Part shown: positions 51,152 to 58,480 of the stretch, one piece after another
Layout: each line of letters opens with the position of its first letter
Numbering within the stretch: the stretch's first letter is position 1
Assembly: GCF_000308675.1 (NCBI RefSeq)
Contig: NZ_BAGE01000060.1
Location: 1-64,000, forward strand
Reading direction: 5' to 3'
Length of the DNA stretch: 64,000 bases
Source of the DNA: Nocardia paucivorans NBRC 100373
GTDB lineage: Bacteria > Actinomycetota > Actinomycetes > Mycobacteriales > Mycobacteriaceae
Notes under the pieces: model-generated
The model's database searches: none
Told to the model about the DNA's origin: nothing
The model's input: only the letters and a program-made list of their open reading frames with translations
Program-made: the position numbers and the translations under genes

Positions 51152-52837
51152 TCAGATCTCCGGATCGGTCAACGACTGCAGCAGTTTCGCCGCCATCCGC
51201 ACCACCATATCGTCGCTGTCGACGTCCGCGATGTGGATGGCGAAGGCCAGATCGCCCATGGTGGCGATGAGCCATCCGTCGTCACCGGCCCTGGCCGAGA
51301 ATCCGCTGACGTCCCGGTAGGTGCGCAGACGGGCGAAATGCGGGGCGTTCATCGTATCCCGCAGCATGGTGCGCAGCCGGTCGGTGACCGGTGCGGGCAG
51401 GGGCTCCAACTGGGCATCCGTCGTCCCGGGACGGCCGCGTTCGATCATCGGCGGCAATGCCTGGCCGTGGGCGATGGCGGCGGCCGCGATGGCCATTCCG
51501 AACGGGCTGGCCAGCATGGCATCGGGTCCGCTGCCCTGACGCACCGGTTCGGCGCTGCGTCCCGCGAGCGCCGCCTGACCGGTGACCTCATCGAGTCCGG
51601 GGACCCGGAAATCGACGCCGACCCCGAGCATGGTCGCGGCCTCTGCAGCTTCCTGCGCCGAAATATCTTTGGGGTCTTTACCTTTGGCGGCCGCCGCGGC
51701 GGCGCGGAACAGTTCGATACCGCCGCCCACCGGGTAGAGGCCGGTGAAGGCGACCGGCCCCTGCGCGCTGGAGTAATTGTTCTGTGCCGCCGCCACAACC
51801 GCACCCGTGGAGGGCTGGATGGCCACGATGGAAGCCGGTGTCCCCACACTGACCACCGCTTCCTCGGCGGCACGCTGCAGCTTCTGGTCCATGGTGCCCG
51901 CGATATCGGGACCGGCCGGCCCCTGCTCGCCGGCGAGTTGGGTGAGGAACTTGCCGTTCTCGAACAGCTGCACACCCCAACCGGAATGCCGTTCCTGGCT
52001 TTCCTCCCAGACGTTCTGCATGGCATCCAGCAGTGGTGAGAAGATGCGCCGGTCGGAGACGATGAGTCGCGGCTCCTTTTCCATCACCACCCCGGGGATG
52101 GGCGCCATCCGCGGTTCCAGGATCACGAAATCGCCCTCGCGCAGGCTCACCGCGGTAATCGGCTTACCACCCGATTGCGCCAGTTCTTCCCGCAGTGTCT
52201 CGCCGGTGATCAGTGGGGCGACCGGCTCGATGGCAGCGGCCAGCGCGTCCGTGGAGGCCACCGGGTCGGGCATCCGCGCCGGATCGAGTTTGACGACATT
52301 GATGACCTGTCTGGTCATCAATGGCTGCCCTACATTGTCCACCACCTTGGGCGGCGGTTCGGGGGTGGTGCGCACCAGTTGGACAGTGCGGTCGTGTTCG
52401 AGTTTCGGCATGACAATGCCCGGATCCCAAGAGATGCGCCAACCGATGGCGAGTTTTCGAATGGTCCCCTCGAGGCTATAACTCCAGTTCTTGTTCTCAC
52501 CGAAATTCCACTCGGCATCCAGGGTGAACAGTCCCGCATCGGAGCCGAGTTCGATGAATTGCGACATTTCGTAGTCGACCTCGCCCGAGCCGAGACCGTC
52601 GAACATTTGCTCGAGAGTTGCGGAGGCGGCCGAAGGGTAAGAGGTCAGCTCGGCGGCGGCAGCGTGATCATGCTCGTCCAGCAGGTCGGTGAAGCGCTCG
52701 ACGACAGCTCGGGGACCGGCTTCCTCCGCGCCGGTCCCGCACGACCCCATAGCGATTGCCAGAGCCGCCACCCCCGCGAGTGCCAGTGCGCCCCGGAAGC
52801 GAAAGCGGCGGGATCCCCACAAATCCATGTCGCCCAC
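51152..52837 (-). CDS. Penicillin-binding-protein-like lipoprotein lacking the active-site serine
   Basis: 561 residues. The signal peptide ends at a probable lipidated Cys33 (IAMGSC). Residues 40-150 form an NTF2-like MecA-N domain and 160-300 a dimerisation-like region. From residue 313 the transpeptidase fold is clear: GTMDQKLQRAAEEAVVSV and PASIVAIQPSTGAVVAAAQNN match class B PBPs. The SxxK motif, usually YPPGSTFK, reads YPVGGGIE at 368-375, so Ser is Gly372 and Lys is Glu375. The KTG position (FSARAGDDGW) is also lost. It is probably a non-catalytic wall-synthesis or beta-lactam-sensing protein. Alternative start at codon 4. Confidence 0.82.
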   Translation of the reverse strand: MGDMDLWGSRRFRFRGALALAGVAALAIAMGSCGTGAEEAGPRAVVERFTDLLDEHDHAAAAELTSYPSAASATLEQMFDGLGSGEVDYEMSQFIELGSDAGLFTLDAEWNFGENKNWSYSLEGTIRKLAIGWRISWDPGIVMPKLEHDRTVQLVRTTPEPPPKVVDNVGQPLMTRQVINVVKLDPARMPDPVASTDALAAAIEPVAPLITGETLREELAQSGGKPITAVSLREGDFVILEPRMAPIPGVVMEKEPRLIVSDRRIFSPLLDAMQNVWEESQERHSGWGVQLFENGKFLTQLAGEQGPAGPDIAGTMDQKLQRAAEEAVVSVGTPASIVAIQPSTGAVVAAAQNNYSSAQGPVAFTGLYPVGGGIELFRAAAAAAKGKDPKDISAQEAAEAATMLGVGVDFRVPGLDEVTGQAALAGRSAEPVRQGSGPDAMLASPFGMAIAAAAIAHGQALPPMIERGRPGTTDAQLEPLPAPVTDRLRTMLRDTMNAPHFARLRTYRDVSGFSARAGDDGWLIATMGDLAFAIHIADVDSDDMVVRMAAKLLQSLTDPEI

Positions 52838-53138
52838 TCTTCACTCTTGTCACTCCAGTAACAAGACCACGTTACCTGAAAAATGCCTGTTTGCGACGCC
52901 CCGCTAACCCGAGCCCACAGCGTCACGCAACCTTCCCAATTGTGCCCCACCGCCAACCGGCGCCGGCACGGACCATGATCATTTACCCGGCCGCCTGTCG
53001 ACGCTCGGCGAGGCTACGCTACCGGTCGCCCCGAATACGCATACCGTTACCCCGGCTGTCGGTTCTCCTTTCGGAATACCCCGTGGTGCCGGTGGGGAAC
53101 CCTTCGGGTGACCCACCGTTGTCGGTAGGGTTGCCGGC
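52838..53138. other. Divergent intergenic region between the PBP-like gene and aroQ
   Basis: About 301 bp with no credible gene. It must contain both promoters. I see no strong palindrome, riboswitch-like structure or repeat. Confidence 0.4.
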
Positions 53139-53609
53139 ATGCCCGAAAACGACGGCCGGCAGATCCCGAGCGGCCCGATCCTGGTGCTCAACGGACCCAA
53201 TCTCAATATGCTCGGCACACGCCAACCTCAGGTGTACGGCTCGGAAACCTTGACCGATGTAATCGAATTGTGTCGTCGAACCGCCGCCGCGCACGGTCGC
53301 GAGATCACCGACTTCCAATCGAACTCCGAAGGCGAGCTGATCGATCGCATCCATCGTGCCCGCGGCGCGGAATCGGCCATTGTGATCAACCCCGGCGGAC
53401 TCACCCACACCTCGGTGGCACTCCGGGATGCACTGGTGATCCCCGAAGTGCCGATTGTGGAGGTGCACATCAGCAATGTGCACGCGCGCGAGGAATTTCG
53501 ACATCACTCCTACATCTCGCCGATCGCCACGGCCGTCGTCGCCGGTATGGGCATCTACGGATATGCCGCCGCCATCGAGTTCCTGACCCGCCGCTCATCG
53601 CCGGCCTGA
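53139..53609 (+). CDS. aroQ: Type II 3-dehydroquinate dehydratase
   Basis: 156 residues. ILVLNGPNLNMLGTRQPQVYG holds the substrate-binding Asn, catalytic Arg and Tyr loop. DFQSNSEGELIDRIHRA, VINPGGLTHTSVALRDAL (Asn and His) and IVEVHISNVHAREEFRHHSYIS (catalytic HISN and second His) complete the dodecameric type II fold. It dehydrates 3-dehydroquinate to 3-dehydroshikimate in the shikimate pathway. It stands apart from other aro genes here. Confidence 0.94.
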   Translation: MPENDGRQIPSGPILVLNGPNLNMLGTRQPQVYGSETLTDVIELCRRTAAAHGREITDFQSNSEGELIDRIHRARGAESAIVINPGGLTHTSVALRDALVIPEVPIVEVHISNVHAREEFRHHSYISPIATAVVAGMGIYGYAAAIEFLTRRSSPA

Positions 53610-53666
53610 TGCGCTCCCCACCCACCGGAGCGCCACCGATCGGCGGGCGCCTTCGCGGACCGACGG

Positions 53667-54113
53667 TCAGCTGATCCGAAAGACCGGAAAACCCGGTGCG
53701 ATGGCGGCGAGTTCGTCGTCGGTGGCGTCCTTGGTGACCCCCTCGAAGAACCGGCCCACCTCCCAACCCCACCGCTGCAGGTACAGGCGCAGTAACGGCA
53801 CCTTGTCGGCATCCGGCACCTCCACCGCGGTGAAGGCCTCGACCTTGCGCCCTCGGCGCAATTCACCCGTACCGGCCACCCGAAGGTTGCGCACCCACTG
53901 GGTGTGGCCCCGCGGCGCCACGAGATAGCGCTGCCCATCCTCGGCCGTCAGCACGTTCACCGGGGTTGTCCGCCACTCCCCGCTGGTGCGGCCCCGCACG
54001 GCCAGCAGGCACGACCCCGCCACACTGATTCCCCACTTCGACAGCCGACGGAACAGGCCGTTCAGGATCGGGTCGAAGCGGTTGGGGGCGACGTATCGGG
54101 TTTCGGCAGCCAT
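53667..54113 (-). CDS. Deazaflavin (F420)-dependent nitroreductase / quinone reductase (Ddn family)
   Basis: 148 residues, starting MAAETRYVAPNRFDPILNGL; the start 16 codons upstream would run through an operator-like palindrome and is not chosen. SCLLAVRGRTSGEWRTTPVNVLTAEDGQRYLVAPRGHTQWVRNLRVAG is the split-barrel F420-binding core, with the Lys/Arg and T-S-G residues expected for the Ddn family. It probably reduces quinones or other electrophiles with F420H2. It is divergent from the DoxX gene. Two AGAGCA-type palindromes in the 158-bp gap suggest regulated expression. Confidence 0.83.
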   Translation of the reverse strand: MAAETRYVAPNRFDPILNGLFRRLSKWGISVAGSCLLAVRGRTSGEWRTTPVNVLTAEDGQRYLVAPRGHTQWVRNLRVAGTGELRRGRKVEAFTAVEVPDADKVPLLRLYLQRWGWEVGRFFEGVTKDATDDELAAIAPGFPVFRIS

Positions 54114-54126
54114 TTCCTTCTCCTTG

Positions 54127-54139
54127 TGAGCGATGCTCT
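54127..54139. promoter_or_regulatory. AGAGCA-type inverted repeat, copy 1 (imperfect)
   Basis: TGAGCGATGCTCT; on the other strand AGAGCATCGCTCA. It shares the AGAGC half-site with the second copy 53 bp away. It lies 14 bp upstream of the Ddn-family start, so it could block that promoter. Confidence 0.45.
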
Positions 54140-54179
54140 CTGTTGTGAACAACGATCGCATTTACCCCCGCTTTTGTCA

Positions 54180-54192
54180 AGAGCAGTGCTCT
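54180..54192. promoter_or_regulatory. AGAGCA-type inverted repeat, copy 2 (perfect)
   Basis: AGAGCAGTGCTCT has perfect 6-bp arms and a 1-bp centre. It lies between the divergent Ddn-family and DoxX genes. A MarR- or TetR-like repressor is likely, but no such gene is next to it. Confidence 0.5.
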
Positions 54193-54271
54193 CGCTTTTG
54201 GCACCTGTCACACTCGGGGAAGCCAGGTCGTCTATCCGACATCCGAACCATTTCGTTCCGAGGAGTTGGCG

Positions 54272-54619
54272 ATGTCGATCGCATATACGGTTGTGACGGT
54301 GCTCGCGGCGGCCTGGGTGGGATTCTCGGCCGGGGCGGTGTTCGCCCATGCCGGGTGGGTCGTGGACGCCCTGCGCGACTACGGAATCCCGGAATCGTGG
54401 TGGCCGTGGCTGGGAACAGCCAAGGCACTCGGCGCCGTTGGGCTCATCGTCGGGCTGTTCGTCCCGATCGTCGGGGCACCAGCGACCATCGGATTGGTGC
54501 TGTACTTCGCCGGCGCGGTACTCACCGTCCTACGGGCCCGCGCGTATTCGCACATCCCGTATCCACTGCTGTACCTGACCCCCGTGGTGGTCGCCTCGGG
54601 ACTGGGACTTGCGGCCTGA
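54272..54619 (+). CDS. DoxX-like membrane protein
   Basis: 115 residues with four membrane helices, starting MSIAYTVVTVLAAAWVGFSA; AGGAG lies 6 bp upstream of the ATG. GTAKALGAVGLIVGLFVPIVG is the typical second-helix motif of DoxX-like proteins (PF13564). Family members form membrane complexes in oxidative-stress protection in mycobacteria, but the role of this type is not known. It precedes a zinc alcohol dehydrogenase by 137 bp on the same strand. Confidence 0.82.
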   Translation: MSIAYTVVTVLAAAWVGFSAGAVFAHAGWVVDALRDYGIPESWWPWLGTAKALGAVGLIVGLFVPIVGAPATIGLVLYFAGAVLTVLRARAYSHIPYPLLYLTPVVVASGLGLAA

Positions 54620-54756
54620 TTACGGCGAATACCGCACCCGCGCGGGGCATTTCTGGAACGGTGAGCTCAGGCGATCGCATCGCTGGTCGCGGCCCTGGCC
54701 GGACGATCGATGCGATACCCGCGAGTGGTTTCCGAGAGATCGCAGAGGAGTGGCGC

Positions 54757-55863
54757 GTGAAGGCCGCGATATTCGAGGGCAACGGCCCCCACCTGGTGAT
54801 CGAGGATATTCCGGTGCCGGTCCCGCGACGGGGGGAAGTGTTACTGCGGGTCTCGGCCTGCGGTGTCTGTCATACCGACCTGCATGTGCTCGAATCCGAG
54901 GTCGCATTCCCGACGCCGGCGGTACTCGGCCACGAGGTCTCCGGGGTCGTCGAGCAGATCGGCGAGGGGGTGCGCAGTGTCGAGGTGGGCGACGAGGTCG
55001 TATGCAGTTTCATCATGCCGTGCGGGGATTGCCGACATTGCGTGCGCGGCATGGAGGATCTGTGCGAGAAGTTCTTCGCCTACAACCGCCTGGGCGGCAC
55101 CCTCTACGACGGTACGAGCCGGCTGTTCCGGGCCGACGGGACACCGCTGGCGATGTACTCGATGGGCGGACTGGCCGAATACTGCGTGGTACCCGCCTCG
55201 GATGTGTTCGTCGTGCCGCCCGAGATCGGGCTGGAAGCGGTATCGATCCTGGGATGCAGTTCGTTCACGGCGCTCGGCGCGATCAATACGGCCGAGCCAT
55301 CGTTGGGCGACCGAATCGCGGTGATCGCCGCCGGCGGGGTGGGATCGTCGATCGTGCAGTTCGCCGTCGCGGCGGGCGTCGCCCAGATCATCGCCATTGA
55401 TATCGCCGATGAAAAACTCTCCGCGGTAGCAGAACTCGGCGCCACCCATACGATCAACTCCCGTACCGAGGATGTCGTGGAGCGAGTACGCGAACTCACC
55501 GACGGTCACGGCGTGGATATCGCCTTCGAAGCGCTCGGCAGCGCGGCGACCTTCGCGACCGCGCTCGACATCCTGGACGACGGCGGTCGCGCGGTGATCG
55601 TCGGCATCGCGCCCGCCGGTTCCACCGGTTCGATCGACCTGGCCCGGCTGGTGCGGCGCAAACTCCAGATCCGCGGCTCCTACGGCGCCAAGGCCCGCAC
55701 CGATATGCCCGCGCTGCTGCGGATGGTGGCCGCGGATATCGTACGACCCGAGGAGGTCATCACCCGTCGCTATCCCCTCGACCGGGCCGACGAGGCCTAT
55801 CGGGCGCTGGCCCGAGGGGAGATCGTCGGCCGGGCCATCATCGAGATGGAGGCCTCGCCTTAG
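54757..55863 (+). CDS. Zinc-dependent alcohol dehydrogenase (MDR family)
   Basis: 368 residues from a GTG with AGAGGAG upstream; the open frame continues upstream but through the DoxX gene. Catalytic zinc ligands are in SACGVCHTDLHVLES (Cys) and AVLGHEVSGVV (His-Glu). The structural zinc site is CGDCRHCVRGMEDLC. The Rossmann motif is VIAAGGVGSSIVQFAVAAG, then IAIDIADEKLSAV with the Asp that selects NAD. It oxidises alcohols or reduces aldehydes. Context with an imine-reductase-like gene and an HxlR regulator suggests a carbonyl-handling set; the substrate is unknown. Confidence 0.9.
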   Translation: MKAAIFEGNGPHLVIEDIPVPVPRRGEVLLRVSACGVCHTDLHVLESEVAFPTPAVLGHEVSGVVEQIGEGVRSVEVGDEVVCSFIMPCGDCRHCVRGMEDLCEKFFAYNRLGGTLYDGTSRLFRADGTPLAMYSMGGLAEYCVVPASDVFVVPPEIGLEAVSILGCSSFTALGAINTAEPSLGDRIAVIAAGGVGSSIVQFAVAAGVAQIIAIDIADEKLSAVAELGATHTINSRTEDVVERVRELTDGHGVDIAFEALGSAATFATALDILDDGGRAVIVGIAPAGSTGSIDLARLVRRKLQIRGSYGAKARTDMPALLRMVAADIVRPEEVITRRYPLDRADEAYRALARGEIVGRAIIEMEASP

Positions 55864-55878
55864 CCGTTCGGAAACCGG

Positions 55879-56757
55879 TCACGCGGTGGGAGAACGCATC
55901 AACTCGAAGATCGATACCGCCCGTCCCCGCTGCTCACTCACCCGCCGGGCCTTACGCCAGAACCCCTGTGCGGTGCGCGAGAGAGTGGCGTCCACGCCGA
56001 CCTCCTCGCTCGCGTCGATGATGTGCTGGGCGGCGGCGTCCATCATCGCGAACGAGGCGATATCGCCCCAGCCGCCGTTCATGGCATCCTCGGCGTACTG
56101 CTCCATGAAGAACGGGATGGCCTCGCTGAACCGTTTCGCGTACGGCAGGAAACGGCCGAGATCGACCCCGGATCGGTCGAGGACGGCGAGCGCCTGCTGA
56201 TAGGACAGCATCCAGGGGTGGAATGTGATCAACAGCGCCTGGTAGTAGACCTGCGCGAGACCGTCGTCGTCGCCCAGGTACTCCGGCGGGCTCAATGGAC
56301 GCAGCAGCTCGGCATGCGCGTCGAAGATCGCACGCGGCCCGCTGTAGAAGATGTACGAAGCGGGATGGGTGATGTTGTCGCCCGCCGACATGAAACCACC
56401 CGAGATGAACTCCGCTCCGTGCGAGCGAACCCACTGTGCTCCTTTGCGGGCATTCTCGGGCGAATCGGAGGACAGGTTGGCTATCACCTTGCCGGGCAGA
56501 TGGTCGACGGCCTGGCCCAGCACGTCGTACATGGCGGCGTAGTGGGTGAGACTGACGACGATCACCTCGTTGGCATCGAGCACCTCGGCCACGGTCGACG
56601 CTCGACGCGCGCCCAGCTCGACCATCGCCTCGACCTTGGCCGCGGTGCGGTTCCAGACGGTGACCTCGGTTCCGGCGGCGAGGAACTCCTTGACCATGGC
56701 CTGCCCCATCGGCCCCAGGCCGATGACACTGATGGAACGGGGATGCTGCTGCGACAT
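55879..56757 (-). CDS. Imine-reductase-like NAD(P)-dependent oxidoreductase
   Basis: 292 residues, starting MSQQHPRSISVIGLGPMGQA; an upstream in-frame ATG adds 26 residues that do not fit. The Rossmann motif GLGPMGQAMVKEFLAAGTEVTVWNRTAAKVEAMVELGA is characteristic of imine reductases (NR in VWNRT indicates NADP). AEFISGGFMSAGDNITHPASYIFYSGPRAIFDAH matches the second IRED motif, and the C-terminal helical dimerisation domain is present. It probably reduces C=N or related bonds. It is divergent from the HxlR regulator at 56896, which probably controls it. Confidence 0.8.
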   Translation of the reverse strand: MSQQHPRSISVIGLGPMGQAMVKEFLAAGTEVTVWNRTAAKVEAMVELGARRASTVAEVLDANEVIVVSLTHYAAMYDVLGQAVDHLPGKVIANLSSDSPENARKGAQWVRSHGAEFISGGFMSAGDNITHPASYIFYSGPRAIFDAHAELLRPLSPPEYLGDDDGLAQVYYQALLITFHPWMLSYQQALAVLDRSGVDLGRFLPYAKRFSEAIPFFMEQYAEDAMNGGWGDIASFAMMDAAAQHIIDASEEVGVDATLSRTAQGFWRKARRVSEQRGRAVSIFELMRSPTA

Positions 56758-56861
56758 CGAAAACGCCCTTCGGTCGTCGGTTCGGATATTTTTCGGCGCC
56801 GGCTCGATGCTCGTCGGCGCAGGTAGAGTCGACAAGAACGCACCTTTGGGGGTGGTTGCTC

Positions 56862-56871
56862 ACCTCGAGGT
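56862..56871. promoter_or_regulatory. 10-bp palindrome in the IRED/HxlR divergent promoter
   Basis: ACCTCGAGGT lies 25 bp upstream of the HxlR start and 105 bp from the imine-reductase-like start. It is a candidate binding site for the HxlR protein, although short palindromes occur by chance. Confidence 0.3.
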
Positions 56872-56895
56872 TCGTAATGAGGTCAGGAGGATGCG

Positions 56896-57237
56896 GTGAG
56901 TGTCGAAAGTGATATGGATCACCAAGTCTGCGGTATGTCGCTGGCAATCGACGTGGTGGGCGGCAAGTGGAAACTCCACCTGATGTGGGTACTCGGCGAG
57001 GGACCGCAGCGTTTCGGCCAAATCCGCCGCATCCTCGACGGTGTGAGCGAGAAGGTACTCACCGAGAACCTGCGGCAGCTGGAGGCCGCCGGGATCATCT
57101 CCCGCACGGTCTATCCGGAAGTCCCGCCGCGAGTGGAGTATTCGCTCACCCCACTGGGCGAGGAGCTGCGCGTGGCCCTGCGCCCGCTGGAGGAATGGGG
57201 CGAACGACACCGCGATGAACTCATGACCACCGCCTGA
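56896..57237 (+). CDS. HxlR-family transcriptional regulator
   Basis: 113 residues from a GTG with AGGAGG 5 bp upstream. The winged-helix sequence CGMSLAIDVVGGKWKLHLMWVLGEGPQRFGQIRRILDGVSEKVLTENLRQLEAAGIISRTVYPEVPPRVEYSLTPLG is classical HxlR. The conserved N-terminal Cys12 at the start of the domain is the redox- or aldehyde-sensing residue in related regulators (HypR, YodB, HxlR). A response to electrophiles is therefore plausible. It is divergent from the imine-reductase-like gene. Confidence 0.9.
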   Translation: MSVESDMDHQVCGMSLAIDVVGGKWKLHLMWVLGEGPQRFGQIRRILDGVSEKVLTENLRQLEAAGIISRTVYPEVPPRVEYSLTPLGEELRVALRPLEEWGERHRDELMTTA

Positions 57238-57256
57238 CGAACCGACGCGCCGCGAC

Positions 57257-58393
57257 TCACCGCGGAACCGGTGTCGTTTTCGGCAGGTCGCCGGCAATGC
57301 GCGCGCCCACACGCTCCAACAGGGGCGCGGCCTCGGTTATACAGCGACCCGGATCCGGCTCGAGCTCGGTGAGCGCGTAGGCCGCGTGGAATCCGGCCGC
57401 CCGCAATCGGCCCTCCGACAGTGCCAGGCGGCCCGCCACCGCGACCACCGGGACATCCGCGCCGGTCGCGGCCGCGCAAACCCCCATCGGAGCTTTCCCG
57501 TGCAGGGTCTGCTCGTCCATCGACCCCTCACCGGTGACCACCAGCGCCGCCCGGGACAGCCGAGCGCGAAAATCCAGAAGTTCCAATACTTCCTCGATAC
57601 CACTGCGCACCCGGGCGCCGAGCACCGCCAATGCGCCGAATCCGGTGCCGCCCGCCGCACCCGAACCGGGTAGATCCGCGTAGGGCAGACCTGCCACTCG
57701 GGCCCAATTCGCAAGTGCCGCTTCGAGAATCTCCCGATCATGCGGTCCGACGCCCTTCTGTGGGCCGTAGACCGCCACGGCACCGGCGGGCCCGAGCAGC
57801 GGGTTGTCCACATCGCAGGCCAAGACGAATTCCGTTGCGGTAACCCGGGAATGCAGACCGGACAGATCCAGCCGCACCGCATCGCGCAAGGCGGCACCCC
57901 CGAGACCCACCGGACGCCCCGACACGTCGAGCACCCGGGCGCCCAGGGCGGTGAGCAGACCGGCGCCGCCATCGCTGGACGCACTGCCGCCCAACCCCAG
58001 CACGATTCGGGACACTCCCCGGTCCAGGGCATCCGCGATCAATACGCCCAGCCCGAAGGTGTTCGCACCCAGTGGATCCGGCCTACCGTCCGGCAACCGC
58101 GCCAACCCGACCACATTCGCCAGTTCGAGCACCGCGGTGGTGCCGCGCATTGCGTATACAGCCACCACGGGCCGTCCTGTCGGACCGGGCGCGGTGATCG
58201 GCACCGGCGTCCAGCCGGCCGACAGAAAGACGTCGACGGTCCCGTCGCCGCCATCGGCCACCGGAACCGTCTCGGTTCGGACATCCGGTCGGACTCGTCC
58301 GATACCGGCCGCCAGTGCCGCCGCCACGCGGGGCGCCGACAGGGAGCCTTTGAACTTGTCCGGAGCCAGGACGACCACAGGAGCCGCATTCAT
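57257..58393 (-). CDS. Glycerate kinase (GK-I type)
   Basis: 378 residues, starting MNAAPVVVLAPDKFKGSLSA, the hallmark N-terminus of the family (DKFKGSL). VPVADGGDGTVDVF, LGLGGSASSDGGAGLLTALGA, VACDVDNPLLGP-type and GAAGGTGFGALAVLGA segments and VVTGEGSMDEQTLHGKAPMGV complete the signature motifs. It phosphorylates D-glycerate with ATP, giving 2- or 3-phosphoglycerate, linking glyoxylate or glycerate use to glycolysis. A single gene, convergent with hxlR. Confidence 0.92.
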   Translation of the reverse strand: MNAAPVVVLAPDKFKGSLSAPRVAAALAAGIGRVRPDVRTETVPVADGGDGTVDVFLSAGWTPVPITAPGPTGRPVVAVYAMRGTTAVLELANVVGLARLPDGRPDPLGANTFGLGVLIADALDRGVSRIVLGLGGSASSDGGAGLLTALGARVLDVSGRPVGLGGAALRDAVRLDLSGLHSRVTATEFVLACDVDNPLLGPAGAVAVYGPQKGVGPHDREILEAALANWARVAGLPYADLPGSGAAGGTGFGALAVLGARVRSGIEEVLELLDFRARLSRAALVVTGEGSMDEQTLHGKAPMGVCAAATGADVPVVAVAGRLALSEGRLRAAGFHAAYALTELEPDPGRCITEAAPLLERVGARIAGDLPKTTPVPR

Positions 58394-58480
58394 CCCCCGA
58401 TTGTCGAGCGTGGCCGGGAAATCCGCACCTCGCCGACCGGCGCGCCGCGGCGACGAGAGGTGGACCACGTTCGGCGGCCC

